Shown: positions 21,375-33,189, counted from the stretch's first letter. The stretch: 64,000 nucleotides of DNA from Glycine soja (GCF_004193775.1 NC_041018.1:30277940-30341939); one strand, 5' to 3'. Numbers and translations are program-made. Notes: generated from the sequence alone by a model not told the origin.

Positions 21375-22339
21375 AAAAGTGGACTCCCGCTTGGCGAGTC
21401 GAGCTCGCTAAGTGAGATCTGTAGATTATAAATACATTTTTCAGCGTGAAAAACATAATTTCAGGCCTCTCTATCTCAAAACTCTGTCCAAACCACCCTA
21501 GAAACTCCTCTTCCACCACCCACAACCATTGGTGGCCACCACGAGCCGTCGTTGCTTGCTGCCGAACCACCACACCAAGAGGAATGTTTTAATCGAAGCG
21601 AAATCTTCAGAATCCACCTCAAGGATTCGATGGAGAAAAATCCCTCAATCCTTTCTTTCGTAGCTTCTCTGGGGTAATCTTGACTTCTAAGCCTTTCTCC
21701 TAGTTAGTTTTAGCTTCTCTTAGTGTCTCTTGTGTTTTGGGTACTATAATAGGGTATTTCTACATTTCCTTTTGAAAAACCCTTGAAAATGAGACATTGT
21801 AAAAGTTATCTTTTTATAAAATTGATGCTATTTTCGTGACCTTCACTGAACCCCGGTCACATTGGCGTGATCGAAATTTCAAAATGACATCTCCTTTTAG
21901 TAGAATCACCCCTTAGCCCTTTATGTTTTGGCAGGGGTAATTGACCCTGAATGTTGTTATTAACCTTGTTTTAGAAATCTATACTAAATTTCCTTCAATT
22001 TGGTATATAGAACATTGCGTTTGGATTGACAAACGTGAACGAGAGAGATCTCTGAGCAACGCAAAAAGGAACTGGCGGAGAGCTCACGATAGGCAATGGG
22101 AGTTTATTATAATTTACGACTTTTGATACCATAGTTGGGGTTAGGGAACCTAAATACGGGGATGTATGCCTGTCCCTGTTGCATGCTGGTTTTCAAGAAA
22201 AATAATATTTTTGACTAATGGGATGCGATACGTCTATTATTGATAATTAAAATTATTATATTTATTAGACTTATGTTGTTTAAAGACCTGGAGAATGTGA
22301 ATCTCAAGCATGAACTATGTATGTATGTACATGCATAAT

Positions 22340-22735
22340 GCGATTTACTGATGATATTGTTATTGATGATATTAATTGATATAAGGTGACATTGATGTTT
22401 ATGATAATGTTGATAGAGAATGGTGTTGTTATTGAAGATGATATTGATAATTGATATGAGATGATGTTGGTGTTTATGGTAATATTGATATGAGATGATG
22501 TTGTTATTGATGATTATGTTGATATGAGAAGATGTTGTTATTGATGATTATGTAGACATGAGAAGATGTTGTTATTGATGATTATGTTGTTATGAGATGT
22601 TGTTGTTGTTGATAATGTCATTGAGATGGGATGATGTTGATGTTGCGAATGACATTGAGATGAGAGGATATTGATGTTGAGAATGACATTGAGATGTGAT
22701 GTTGAAAATGTCATTGTGATGATGTGTGATGTGTA
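22340..22735. repeat. GATGATGTTGTTATTGATGA-type low-complexity minisatellite
   Basis: Imperfect repeats of 20-40 bp made of GATGATGTT, ATTGATGATTATG and GATATGAGAAG words. No reading frame is kept. It lies within the 2.9-kb solo LTR. Confidence 0.8.
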
Positions 22736-23566
22736 TGTACATGGGGGGGAGGGGTGCAGTGACCAAGATAGATATCCCTGGTGGGGGAAATAGAGTGGTT
22801 AAGGAGTTTTAAGCATCTCTAGAGGGGGATGGCTTAGAATCTTTAATTATCCACGGTTAGTGCATTGATGGTGCCCATGTTTCATACTTCATATTGCATG
22901 GAAATAGTATAAACTTTGTCAGTAAGTACTTGTAGTTTCTCATAAGGGGGAATACTTGTACTTGGGGGCATGTCACTCGGTTTGGAACTCCATTGAGACT
23001 CAGGTTGATCACCATGGGGGGGGAGAGTTGCCTGTGCACGATAGGGTGACCTCGACACTTGCTGCCTAGTTTTCCTAAGTGAGAGTGTCATGTGATCATG
23101 TTGAGGTTAGGTGCATACATCATACTGAGCATGATTGACTGGAATTATGGACGGATGATGACTACTTGTTGAGTGTATGTTGGACTAATGGATGTTTGTG
23201 TATGATTATGGTATTTGTTAATGTTTTCTTACTAATCATGGTTATTTGATTTTTTTGTTAATTTCTTTTATAATAAACTCACCCTTGCAATTTTGGTACC
23301 GTGTGGTTGATACTTGTGATGATCACGAACCTTCTTTCGTGGGAGTAGATGAACAATAGTAGGGTACACGAAGTGAGATTCTTTTGTGGAGCTGCCCAGC
23401 TGACGTGATGACGTTGGGATTATTTTGGAATATAGTTGTGTTTTGTTAATTAACTCCTCCGTAGCTGGTTCTTTAATTCTTTTTTTGAATTGAGGATGTA
23501 AATCACAGATTTAATTATATGTATGAACTAATTTATATTTCATTATGTGAATGATGTGTACTGAGT

Positions 23567-23569
<3 letters not shown>

Positions 23570-23629
<60 letters not shown>
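23570..23629. repeat. (AT)n microsatellite
   Basis: Thirty AT units near the right end of the 2.9-kb solo LTR. Confidence 0.95.
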
Positions 23630-23631
<2 letters not shown>

Positions 23632-23785
23632 TTTAAGTAATTGTGCGTTGTTTGGAGAATGTATATTGCGAAAAATTTATCTTCATTTTTCATAAGCAAA
23701 TTATCAAAGTTTTCCTTTTAAAAATTGAAATTTATATGGTTTAAAGTGGTGATATCATAGTGACGAGGTGGGTCGTTACACCTTC

Positions 23786-26090
23786 ACATTCCCTAGTCTT
23801 TCCTTCACAACCAACACCCTAGCCTGCTTCAAGTAGGATGCAACCTTCAGAAGAGCAAGAGCAGAGATAGCAATAAAAAAGAAGACGGAGGAAGAAGCAA
23901 CAAAGAAGGATGCCACCTTTGAAGGATAGGCTTCATAAGAGATTCTTGAATAAGTTATAATTGAATATCTGAAGACATTGAAAAGATAAGATGAGTTAAG
24001 ATAGGAAGCTACCAATGATCAAGTACCTGATGAAGTGGTGCTTAAAGCTGTCAAAGTCGTGTCTAAAGAAGAGTTGTAGAAGGAAGAGTTTGATGCCAGA
24101 GGGCAATTAGCCTTGAAAACAAGTGTTGAAATATTTTTTGCAGCATCTATTAAGAGAGATGCAGAGGTCCAACCAGCTATTGTACAAGAAGAAATAACTG
24201 AAGAAGAAAGGAAGGCTCTAGATGCTATAATGCTTCAGTCTATCATTGAAGTGTCATTGCAAGGGTCTGATGTTGCTGTTAGTTCAGATTCCATTGAAAC
24301 AGACCTAGCACCTTGCACCTTCGTCTAGTCTCAACTAATAAAGTAGTTGATGTTGATGCTCTGCTTGCTCAACCTATGTTAGAAGTAGACATCTCAAGAC
24401 TGAAAGACATCTATGGAGTTATTGAGTCTGTCTCCTCTGATGCAATGAAGGTAAGATTGGAAATCAGGAAGAGAGTGAAGATTGCTGCTGCACCTCAAAT
24501 CTTAACTAATATTTTCAACAATCTACATCAATGCTTGAACAGACCAGACAAAGACTCAACTAATTGGTTGCTACCCTCAAGATATCAACCTTAGACTGAA
24601 CTTGAGCCAATGCCTATTTCAGACGAAAATGTCAGACTTTACCATGGCTTCAGGGGGTACAGATTGTCTGAAGGGTAAACCAACAACCAAACATGGAGAG
24701 AGAAGATGGATATAGGCACCTAACACTTGGACCTAGAGATGTAGAAGATTGAGCTTCAAAAGTTAAATCTGGTCAAGCTATGGAAAGAAGGTGTGCCAGG
24801 GATTGATCCCTTCTCTTATTCATTATTTGAGACCCATGAAGTAGAAGAGGTCCATGTTTGTCCAATTACATCAAAAGGGCAAGTCACATAAGGTATTTTG
24901 CCTCATGGAATCCCTCTCCTCCAAACCTCAAAAACATCATCTTCAAACACACACCATCTACGAGGAGGGTCTACCCTTTAGGAGCTACAACAACTTCTCG
25001 TTTTGATGGCTACCTTCAGCGTAGTCCTCCCCTGGAATTATGCAAAATCTAGGGAATCCTTCTACACAAAAGACATTTACCATGAAGATCCTGAACTAAG
25101 TCCAACCTTCTCAGAGTGGAAATTCTCTGACTATGGCCCATAGTTGCGTCTGTGCCTCAACCAATACAAGGAAGAAATCAGGGCAAGGCAAGCTTCCTTC
25201 AAATGTCTACAAACAACTAAACATGCATCTGCATTTCATGTTAGGCTCTCAGTTTCTATGTCTTGCACACTAATGAAGCTATGTTTCAATTAGTAGTGGA
25301 CAAGCCAGTTTTGATTTATAAGGCATACTACTATAAGGGCAAGGAAAAGATGATTGAAGATGAACCCCCACACGCTTTGTAAAAGTAAGACTAGGTAGAC
25401 TATTTAAACATAAACAGTAACTTACAAGTAGAGATTGGCAAGCTTTGCAAAGGTACTACAGACTTGGAGCCTATTTCTCTAGTTTGGAACCTGAGCAAAA
25501 GCCACAAGCAAATGGAGTTCATCACAAGACATCTCGCATCTATTAGACTATATTAATCACAATCCTTTGTGATTCACCATCCAATCTCACTTGTCAATGG
25601 AAGAGAGATTTTATTGTTGTGCTTGAGCACAAATTTTCATTTACTTTTTGAGCTTCCATACTCCACTTTCACCTTCGTTCACCATGTAGAACTAATCATT
25701 GAAAAAGGTGAATTCTAATGATGAGGTCCTTACTGTTGCTGCTAATATGGCCATGGAAGTCTACAACGACCCTCCTCCATCCTAAGAGTATGTAAAATTT
25801 ATTGAGACAAATCTACTCAGAACACGGGAGGCACTTGCTGAAGCTCTTTAATGATCAGGCTCAAGCTAAAAGAGAAGCAAAAGGATGGAAAGTCCTTGGA
25901 GAACACCTTTTCAAGAAATGTGCTAATGCTCTTTTTAATAGTTCATTCGATGACAAATTTGGGGATGAGTTCTTTCACAAGCTTGAAGAGGAAGAAGAAC
26001 CTGCCAAACAAAAGGGAGAGAAGAAGTAAAAAAACAAAGAATGCAACCAAAGCAGAAGATGCACAAGCTAAGGGGGAGCGCATCATCTGA
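23786..26090 (+). pseudogene. Extra ORF after pol (env-like position), part 2
   Basis: Continues the region cut at 20874. Readable pieces include EEITEEERKALDAIMLQSII (about 24190) and EVSLQGSDVAVSSDSIETD, VDVDALLAQPMLEVDISRLK (about 24340), RLEIRKRVKIAAAPQILTNI, WNYAKSRESFYTKDIYHEDP (about 25033), FSEWKFSDYGPWL-like, then DQAQAKREAKGWKVLGEHLF (about 25855) and the acidic/lysine-rich end FFHKLEEEEEPAKQKGEKK (25970-26026). The glutamate/lysine runs could form a coiled coil. Together with part 1 the region would be over 1000 codons. It is too damaged to be functional, and no recognised domain defines its role. Confidence 0.6.
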
Positions 26091-26253
26091 CGGGGAAATT
26101 TATCTTAAATCTTTGAACTCTTATGTAATACGCTTTTGATGAATAAAATGAGAGTTTTATGATGAAATGACTTTATCTCAAAGTCTTATGAGACTTGATG
26201 TTATATATTTTATTATATTGCATCTGATAAAACATACATTGCACTTAAATTGT

Positions 26254-26259
<6 letters not shown>

Positions 26260-26293
<34 letters not shown>
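26260..26293. repeat. (TA)n microsatellite
   Basis: Seventeen TA units just before the polypurine tract of the SIRE-like element. Confidence 0.95.
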
Positions 26294-26297
<4 letters not shown>

Positions 26298-26326
26298 CTT
26301 TTACATATGTGTTTGCTTGACATCAT

Positions 26327-26341
26327 AAAAAAGAGGGAGAT
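26327..26341 (+). other. Polypurine tract of the SIRE-like element
   Basis: AAAAAAGAGGGAGAT directly before the TG of the 3' LTR at 26342. It would prime plus-strand synthesis and sets the 3' LTR start. Confidence 0.85.
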
Positions 26342-27128
26342 TGTCAAGTCAAAAGACATTTATGTCTTAAAGAAGAATCATGATTTCTAATTATTTTGAT
26401 TAGATGCAAATAAATACAAATATTAAAAGGTGTGTTTGATATGCTATTAGACCATGATTTGTCTCTATGCGTTTGAAGTTTTCAGACGATGCACTCATAA
26501 GACAATCTGATATAGCATTTAAGTACGTAGTGTATTTAAAACCTTCATTTAATACTTTATGTTTGAGATTTTTTTTATACAAAAAACATTCTCCTAGGAT
26601 GTGTCAAAGTCCTATGAAGAATAAATGAAGCCCACAGTATGGAAGATGCTGATCCTCATCAAAAGGCGTACTTTGTTGTTGCAGGCCTACTATGATAAAA
26701 GAAGTGATTTACATGTTGAAGTACAAGACACACTATCCTATCAGCATGATCTTTGCATGAAAAAGGAATGCATATAATACAAGCATTAAATGCTCCAACG
26801 GACTCAAGACATCAGATAAAGAACAAAGTGAAAAATCCAACCATTGAGAGACAACGAATACTTGGGGATGAAGGCTATATATTGAAGAAACTTTGAAGAA
26901 ACAAGACATGAATCAATATAAATTCTTTGTGTATTTTCTTGTTTAACTGACGAAGGATTTTTGAATTTGTTTTTTGATCTCACATATTCTTTTCAAAGAA
27001 AAATGTTTTTCTTATTGTCTGGTCTATTTATATTCATCAGACGATAAAAGTGTTTTACAGTCTTAAGAAAAGTTATAAATTTTTAGAAAAACAATTCAAC
27101 CTCCTTTCTTGTGTTATTTGTTTCTACA
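26342..27128 (+). repeat. 3' LTR of the SIRE-like element (deleted form)
   Basis: Starts TGTCAAGTC and ends TTTCTACA. It matches the 5' LTR but lacks the counterpart of about 3812-4174. The breakpoint joins CATGAATCA to ATATAAATTC at a few bases of microhomology. Confidence 0.85.
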
Positions 27129-28708
27129 CATTTGTTGAAGAAATAATCCATGTTAGAAAATAAAATTATTCATGTCATGTGAATAACTGGTTAGTAACTT
27201 GTGTTGTGCATTGATCTTTTATTATAAGTTTGTTTAATATAGTATTTATACTTTATTATACAAAAATAATTTAATTAATTAAAATTGATTGATATTTATT
27301 AATTATATTTAGCTTTTATTTTCTATTACTATTTTGCATTGTTATACAAATTTTTTAAACTAATTATGCTATATAAGTATGAAAAGTATGTTGATTAAGT
27401 ACATGGTTTGATCAATAAAGTTTGCAGAATTATATCAAATTTTGCTTCTCCAAAATTGAGTTTCAAGACAATTTTAATTTTACTTTCAAACATATTTTTG
27501 AAAGGTAAACAAACATGATCTTAAAGTTGTTTTACTCTCAAACATATTTTTGGATCCTCCCACCGAATATCCAAACATGTTCTAAGGTCAGTTGACATTT
27601 ATTAATTATATTTACTTTATTAATTTATTATTGATAATTTTTGGTATTACAATGTTTTCCTCACAAGTTTTTTACAATTATTTGTGAATGAAACTAACCG
27701 TGTACATAATACACAAAATAATTATATATAAATTGAAAGGTTTAAGTTTTTGTTTTAAGTATGTATTCTACTCAAATAAATACATCTAATCTTTTTTTTA
27801 TAAAAATAATATTTTTTCATTTAGAAATTAACTTTAATATATTTTTATTGGAATAAAATTCTTAGGTGATTTAAAGAGTGCTTTTTTAATAGGTAACATT
27901 TTTATTTAAATTCTTGTTAAATTAAGTGTTTTACTAATAAAAAATAATAATTAAAAATTTAATACTATAGTTTCACGTAAATGATTTAGTAGTCAATGTT
28001 TTTCTTATTGACTGTCAATAATTTAAAATTGGCGGTTGAAACAAAATCTTTAATTTAAAAAAAATAGGAAAATCAAATGTTTTTATTTTCTTATAAAGAT
28101 AAAAATTATAAATTGAATAAAATAAAATATTAAATTATATTTTAGTCTTTTCTTTATTATATTTCATTCCATTTTAATCAATATTATAAACCTAAACTTA
28201 TTTTTTGGGGTTGAAGCTGACAATATTGTTCTTTTTTTGTCTTGTGATGAGAAACGTAGGACGGATGGAGTAAATTCCAAGAATATGTTATCTACAAAGG
28301 CTTCCTTTTGTTTTGGATTTCAATAAAGATAAAAGGGTTTGAAAATTTTGAAGTTGAAAGTGAAAGACGAAAAATGACGTTAGACATCACATATTCGTCA
28401 CTTCATCATATATGAGATACTATACCAAAATGCAAACATTTGAATGAATTTTCAGTTTCAAATTAAGGCATTTAGAATCAAGAATGAGATGCATGAAGCA
28501 ATTAGAACAAGAAAATTAGTGAGACGCGCACATTTTTCGTCCATCTTTTCTTTTTTGCGAATAACTGTATTCTTATTTATTAATACAAAAACAAAAACAA
28601 AAATCTGGTTGAAACAAAGAAGTTATACAGTCACGCATGCGCGTACAAACTAAATTTTGCTTCCTTTCAACCTATGATATAGGAGTAAATTATACATCGT
28701 ATTCTTGT
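27129..28708. other. AT-rich intergenic DNA, nothing recognised
   Basis: Strongly AT-rich, without a reading frame, element terminus or RNA gene that I can support. Confidence 0.55.
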
Positions 28709-28716
28709 TTATTAAT

Positions 28717-29626
28717 GGGCTTAATTACAAAATTCGTTTTCTATTTTGTCTATTAGATTAAACCGATTTCCTTATTATTTAATTCAGTAGTTGAGTCTTT
28801 TCAATATTTTAAAATAATGCTTAAAAAAGAACTAGAACCATGACTCTTAAAGTAAAAAGGATATTCTTTTACCACTACATCCAAGTACTCATTTGAATAT
28901 TTGGTAAAAAATATAATATTAATATAAGTTTTATGTGAAAATAGTTCAAAATTCAAATTTTATTCTTTTTTAATTTATTATATTTTTATAATCTTATATA
29001 TAATCTTTTGAAATATAATATATAAGATTAAATTTTATTTTCACACAAATTAGAATATTTATGGTTATATAAACTTTATTTTTACTTTATATATTATATT
29101 TTATATTCTTATGTATCACAATATTCAAAACTTATTTTATAAAGTAAATATATAATATAAATTTTATCTTTAATGTATTTTTTTTACATAAATTATAATT
29201 TCATAAAATGACAGTATTTTATGTGAAAATAGAATTTAATTTTATATATTATATTTTAAAAGATAATATGTAAGATTATAAAAATATAATAAATTAAAAA
29301 ATAATAAAATTGGAATTTTGAATTATTTTTGCATAAAACTTGTATTAATACTATATTTTGCATTGAATATTGAAATAAACATTTGGGTGTAGTGGTAAAA
29401 GAGTATGTTTCTTATTTCAAGGACCATGGTTCTAGTCTTTTCTTAATTATTTTTTTAAGTTCTTATTTTTTAAGAAAATTTTGGTCAACTTTCAAGTCTC
29501 AACGTTTAAAATTTAATGGTCGATTAAAAAAAAATATAGGGAGACTCAAATAGTGAATTAAAAAAAAATAGGGAAACTGATATAGTATAATAAGCAAAAT
29601 AAGGGGACCAATTTTGCAACTAAGCC
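28717..29626. mobile_element. Foldback (long terminal inverted repeat) DNA transposon, non-autonomous
   Basis: The arms starting GGGCTTAATTACAAAATT (28717) and ending AATTTTGCAACTAAGCC (29626) are complementary for at least 300 bp with indels (for example TTTTACCACTACATCC at 28869 against the complement of GGGTGTAGTGGTAAAA at 29385-29400). A loop of about 150-200 bp is left in the middle. An 8-bp duplication TTATTAAT flanks it (28709-28716 and 29627-29634). No transposase is present. Long inverted repeats suggest a Mutator-like or foldback element; an 8-bp duplication would also fit hAT. Confidence 0.8.
28823..28882 (-). other. tRNA-like segment in the left arm of the foldback element
   Basis: The minus strand reads GGATGTAGTGGTAAAAGA (A-box-like) and, about 30 bp on, ATGGTTCTAGTT (B-box-like). 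The matching right-arm copy on the plus strand is at 29386-29441 (GGGTGTAGTGGTAAAAGAG and ATGGTTCTAGTC). The likeness to a Pol III promoter is suggestive only; no cloverleaf is preserved. Confidence 0.3.
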
Positions 29627-29924
29627 TTATTAATATAAAACAATAAAAAAATTGGATGAAACAAGGCACTTATAAGAATACTTGCTGGGGAACTTTCAAT
29701 TGCTATCATGCTCTTTTTAATTAGCCAGTTAGATACAATAAAATTTTACATTTTTTTGCTCCTTCTTTAGTACCCCTTAAAAGAGTAGAACAGAAAAATC
29801 TAAGCCTTGTGTCCCTCATAAAACATGTGAAACAAAACTCCAAAAATGACTTATATTTCTTAACGAAAGACACATTATGGAAAATCATGACTTGGATAAG
29901 CAACACCACATCCAACATTGGATT

Positions 29925-30103
29925 TATTAGATAATATTAGATATATTAGCGAATGATAGTTTAATCATTCTATCATTTATATATATTATTCTTTTGGGTC
30001 CTATATTGTCTAGACTTTACAAACTTTTTACAATTGTTAATGTTGTGGAACCCTAGCCCCTTTTCTTCTTCTCCACTATGTCTCTTCTCTTCTCTATGGT
30101 AAT
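29925..30103 (+). repeat. Short 5' LTR of the second copia element
   Basis: Starts TATTAGATAAT (compare TGTTAGATAAT at 44213) and ends just before the primer site at 30105-30118 (TGGTATCAAAGAGC, with two extra bases compared with the usual tRNA-iMet site). About 180 bp long. The LTR start is supported only by the 11-base match. Confidence 0.65.
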
Positions 30104-30422
30104 ATGGTATCAAAGAGCTTGGTTCGTGATTGGAAGTTACTGTAGCATTGTGCATAACTTTTGTAGGGTTAAAATTTGTTTTGTTCAACCTAGTTCGTGA
30201 CCCTGTTCGCAACTTAGTTTGCAACACAATTTTGTCGTGCCTACCTCTGCGATTTTGCAATCCCAACTTTGCCATGCTTCCCGTTCGCGCATCATTTGAT
30301 CTTTGCAACCCTCTCTATTCAGTTGCGACTTTGTTTTTGTTCCAGCACAATGATTTTGGTAATCTGTTTTGTTGTGTTATTGTTGGGTTGCTACACTTTG
30401 TTATTGTTTTGGTCTATCAATC

Positions 30423-30860
30423 ATGGCTAGTGAGAAGGATGATTCTCTTCAATCAATTAGTGTACAATTGAATGGACAAAATTATCCATATTGGAGCTAC
30501 ATAATGAAAGAATTATTGTAAGGTAAGAGAATATGGGGCAATATTCATGGAACTTTTGCTAAGCCTCAAGATAAGCAAAATGCAAAATTTGTAAAAGAGT
30601 TGGAAACCTGGGAAGTCAACAACTCAAAGATCATTACTTGGATCAATAATTTTGTTTTGCAATCGATAGGGATGCAACTTGCAAAGTATGATTTAGCTAA
30701 GGCTATTTGGGACCATTTGAAAATGTTGTATGTATAGTCTAATTTTGTTGTTCCTGGTGTTTGACACACATCCACTTTTGATGCCACCTCTTAAGTAGCT
30801 GATCTTGCAGAACAATTTCGAAAATTTCTTGCTACTTAGTCACATGCCATGTTTGCCTCC
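30423..30860 (+). pseudogene. Copia gag remnant
   Basis: Starts MASEKDDSLQSISVQLNGQN then YPYWSYIMKELL and GKRIWGNIHGTFAKP, the N-terminal copia gag (DUF4219/UBN2-like) signature, followed by ETWEVNNSKIITWINNF and AKAIWDHLKMLYV. Four or more in-frame stops. The zinc-knuckle part is deleted: the next readable segment (SHAMFASSLKGLPSSS) already leads into protease. Confidence 0.85.
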
Positions 30861-30889
30861 TCCTTAAAAGGTTTACCTTCCTCTAGTTT

Positions 30890-31808
30890 GTTAGGTACGT
30901 CTTCATCCATTTGGATTCTTGATTCTGGAGCATCACATCACATGTCATATGATCCTAAGTCTCTTGTGTCTTTAAACCTTGTCTCATCTATATTAATCAT
31001 GATTGTTGATGGTACCTCGTCATCTAGTTTCTATTTATGGCCTTTGCGTCTCAGAGATGTTTCTTCCTTCAGATTAAAATACTTGGATTCTACTGGAGCT
31101 TTAGGAAAGTTACAAACTAGTGATATTTCTGATTGTCGTGGTTGTAAACTTGAGAAATTTCCTGCTTTACCTTTTATCTAGAGTGCTTCAACCTCTTTTG
31201 CACCCTTTGACTTGGTCCATTCTGATGTATGGGGTCCATCACCAATTCTTACCAAAGGTGGATCTTGATATTTGTATCATTTGTTGATGATCATACTCGT
31301 TATTGTTGGGTTTATCTTATGAAACATCGCTCTGAATTTTTTTAATATTTACCATATATTTCGTGCTTTGGTTAAAACTCAACATAATACTGTTATTAAG
31401 TGTTTTTGTTGTGATTTGTATGGTGAGTACACTTCTAATAAATTTTGTGAATTACTTGCTTTTGATGGTACTCTTCATCACACTTCTTGTATTGACACTC
31501 CTCAATAGAATGGAGTTGCTAAAAGAAAACATCGTCTTATTATCGAAACTGCCCTTTCTCTTTTATTGTTTGCCTCAACTCCAAGTGAGTTTTGGGGGTG
31601 AAACTATTCTTATTGTTGTCCATGCTATTGATAGAATTCCATCCTCTGTTACCTTAGGTGTGTCTCCCTTCCAAAAGTTGTATGGTTATGTTCTTGATTA
31701 CTCTTCCTTGAAGGTTTTTGGTTCTTCTTGCTTTGTTCTTCGTCCACAAGTAGAACATAGTAATTTGTCTTCTCATTTATCTATATGTGTCTTTCTTGGT
31801 CATTGTTT
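30890..31808 (+). pseudogene. Copia protease and integrase, N-terminal part
   Basis: Protease active site WILDSGASHHM at 30911-30943. Integrase follows: CRGCKLEKFPALPF (zinc-binding cysteines, about 31135), FDLVHSDVWGPSPILTKGG (first catalytic Asp, about 31209), then across frameshifts KCFCCDLYGEYTSNKFCELL and DTPQQNGVAKRKHRLIIETA (about 31495). The expected catalytic Glu of NGVAE is Lys. It ends VFLGHC at the insertion site; cccgt (31809-31813) is the left target duplication, cacgt at 40808-40812 the right. Confidence 0.85.
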
Positions 31809-31813
31809 CCCGT

Positions 31814-33069
31814 TGTCGCAACCTACCCTTCGGCGGGGTTGCGAAAAGGCCAAAATAATAGGCCAAAGCGTTTGTCTCCAAGGGAGAAAACGAGTGGAGT
31901 CGCCACCAACATTTATTCGAGGAAAACGTTAGAAAAACCAAAAAAATGAAGGTCTGTGGATTTTAAGAATAAGGGTTCGGGAGTTGTTTATGCACGGGGA
32001 AGGTATTATCACCCCACGTGCCCGTCATAAGGGACGACAACCTTTAATTGAGTGTGCAAAACATGACTTCAAAATTGTGTATTTTCCCTTTTTATATTTT
32101 TTATTTTTTGTCTTTTTATATTTTTATATTTTTTGTGGTCGACAAGGGTGTTGCCCTTTCTCCTACTATCCTTAGGTGCGATGAGGATTTCAGACCTACA
32201 TAGTTCTTTAAGTCTGAAAGTTTGTGTTAAATTATTTTTTTATGTTTTTTGAAAGATTGATTTTAATTACGAACAAAAGTCGTTTTAAGGCATTGGACCT
32301 TGAAACGATGTTTTAAACTTGAAAAGCGGAGAGAGTTGTTTAAGGCGTTGGACCTTGAAATGATCTTTTGATTTTTGAAAAGAGGAGAGAATCATTAAGG
32401 CGTTGGACCTTGAAACGATATCAAGTGATTTTAATGAAGAGAAAATTAGTTATATGTTGATTTCATCTTGGTTTTATTCATTAACTTTCAATCTCTTTAA
32501 AAAGATGATTTATGACATTAACGCTCGGTTAAAACTTACTTTACAAAAGAAAAGCGATTATCGATGATAGGAGAAGGAGATGAAGATGCACAAAACAATA
32601 AAGAGGACCCCTAAGGGTCCATGAATCATGTTCAAATCCTTAAAGACAAACACTAACCGGATGAAGAACAAAGAACGAATGAAGAACGATTACGATTGCT
32701 ATTCGGCAGCGATTTAGCTTCTTTTCTCTTCTTCCTTCTTCTTTTCTCTCCAATACTTCACCTCTGGACCTCAGAACCTCTCTCTTAGCCCCTCTTCATG
32801 CTTATTTATAGCAAAACAAGGCATGTGGGGTCATGACAGCTCGCCCAGGCGAGCTGTTACTTCATCCTAAAGCAACCTTGCTCGCCCAGGCAAGCTGAGC
32901 TCACCCAGGCGAGCTGGTTACTTCACCATGAAGTTATTTGGTGGCCTAGGTGAGCCAAAGGCTAGCTTGGGCGAGCTAGAGGCTATCTTGGGTGAGCCAG
33001 GGGTCAGAAAAGCTTCCAAATGACCCTTTTGCCCTCCCTTTTGGGTATTTTTTGCATTAGGGTATGACA
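31814..33069 (-). repeat. 3' LTR of the Tat/Ogre-like element
   Basis: 1256 bp; minus-strand start TGTCATACCCTAATGC, end GGTTGCGACA. Matches 39468-40807 closely, but lacks about 100 bp next to its start. TATA box TATAAATA on the minus strand at 32820-32813. Confidence 0.9.
32839..32914 (-). promoter_or_regulatory. GCTCGCC-NN-GGCGAGC palindrome array (3' LTR)
   Basis: Near-palindromes at 32839-32854, 32880-32895 and 32899-32914. The last two centres are 19 bp apart; the first is 41 bp from the second. They lie upstream of the minus-strand TATA box at 32820-32813. Identical spacing is found in the other LTR. Confidence 0.7.
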
Positions 33070-33085
33070 GTTGCCCCTCTTTACT
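33070..33085 (-). other. Polypurine tract of the Tat/Ogre-like element
   Basis: On the minus strand AGTAAAGAGGGGCAAC precedes the 3' LTR start TGTCATACCC. It confirms minus orientation. Confidence 0.8.
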
Positions 33086-33189
33086 TATCTTTCATTGGAA
33101 ATAAAAGGGAAGTAAAGATAAGGACACTAATTTCGTTCGAGCGATCTTGCTATTCGATCGGGCAACTGACAAAAACCAAAGAAGTGAAA

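Larger units (their letters stand above)
20875..23780 (+). mobile_element. 2.9-kb solo LTR (Ty3/gypsy type)
   Basis: Termini TATAATGCCCTGAAATTTT...GGTGGGTCGTTACA (TG changed to TA) with a perfect 5-bp duplication ccttc at 20870-20874 and 23781-23785. The coding-like region of the SIRE element continues on both sides. No gag or pol is present. TGTAANNCCCTGAAATTT-type starts are common in long gypsy LTRs of the Tekay/Del sort; that lineage call is inference. It contains a paired-palindrome array, a TATA box (TATAAATA, 21427-21434), a GAT/TTG-rich low-complexity tract and a TA tract. Confidence 0.85.
3265..27128 (+). mobile_element. SIRE-lineage Ty1/copia retrotransposon, host of nested insertions
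   Basis: A long, decayed copia element: 5' LTR (3265-4387), tRNA-iMet-type primer site, gag, protease, integrase, reverse transcriptase, RNase H, a long extra region after pol in the env-like position, a polypurine tract and a 3' LTR (26342-27128). The order protease-integrase-RT is diagnostic of Ty1/copia. The long LTR and the extra region after pol fit the SIRE/Maximus lineage known from soybean. Three insertions (7792-13320, 14152-18980, 20875-23780) split it; removing each with one TSD copy restores the reading frame. The LTR 5' end has TG changed to TA, and no convincing TSD flanks the whole element (agaat on the left, cattt on the right), so it is old or its ends have recombined. Confidence 0.88.

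Noticed and set aside
3260..27133. 5-bp target duplication of the SIRE-like element
   Set aside because: The flanks agaat and cattt do not match; I do not claim a duplication.
30130..30471. 113-codon plus-strand frame near the second copia 5' LTR
   Set aside because: It overlaps the untranslated leader and runs past the gag start in another frame; the composition shows no domain.
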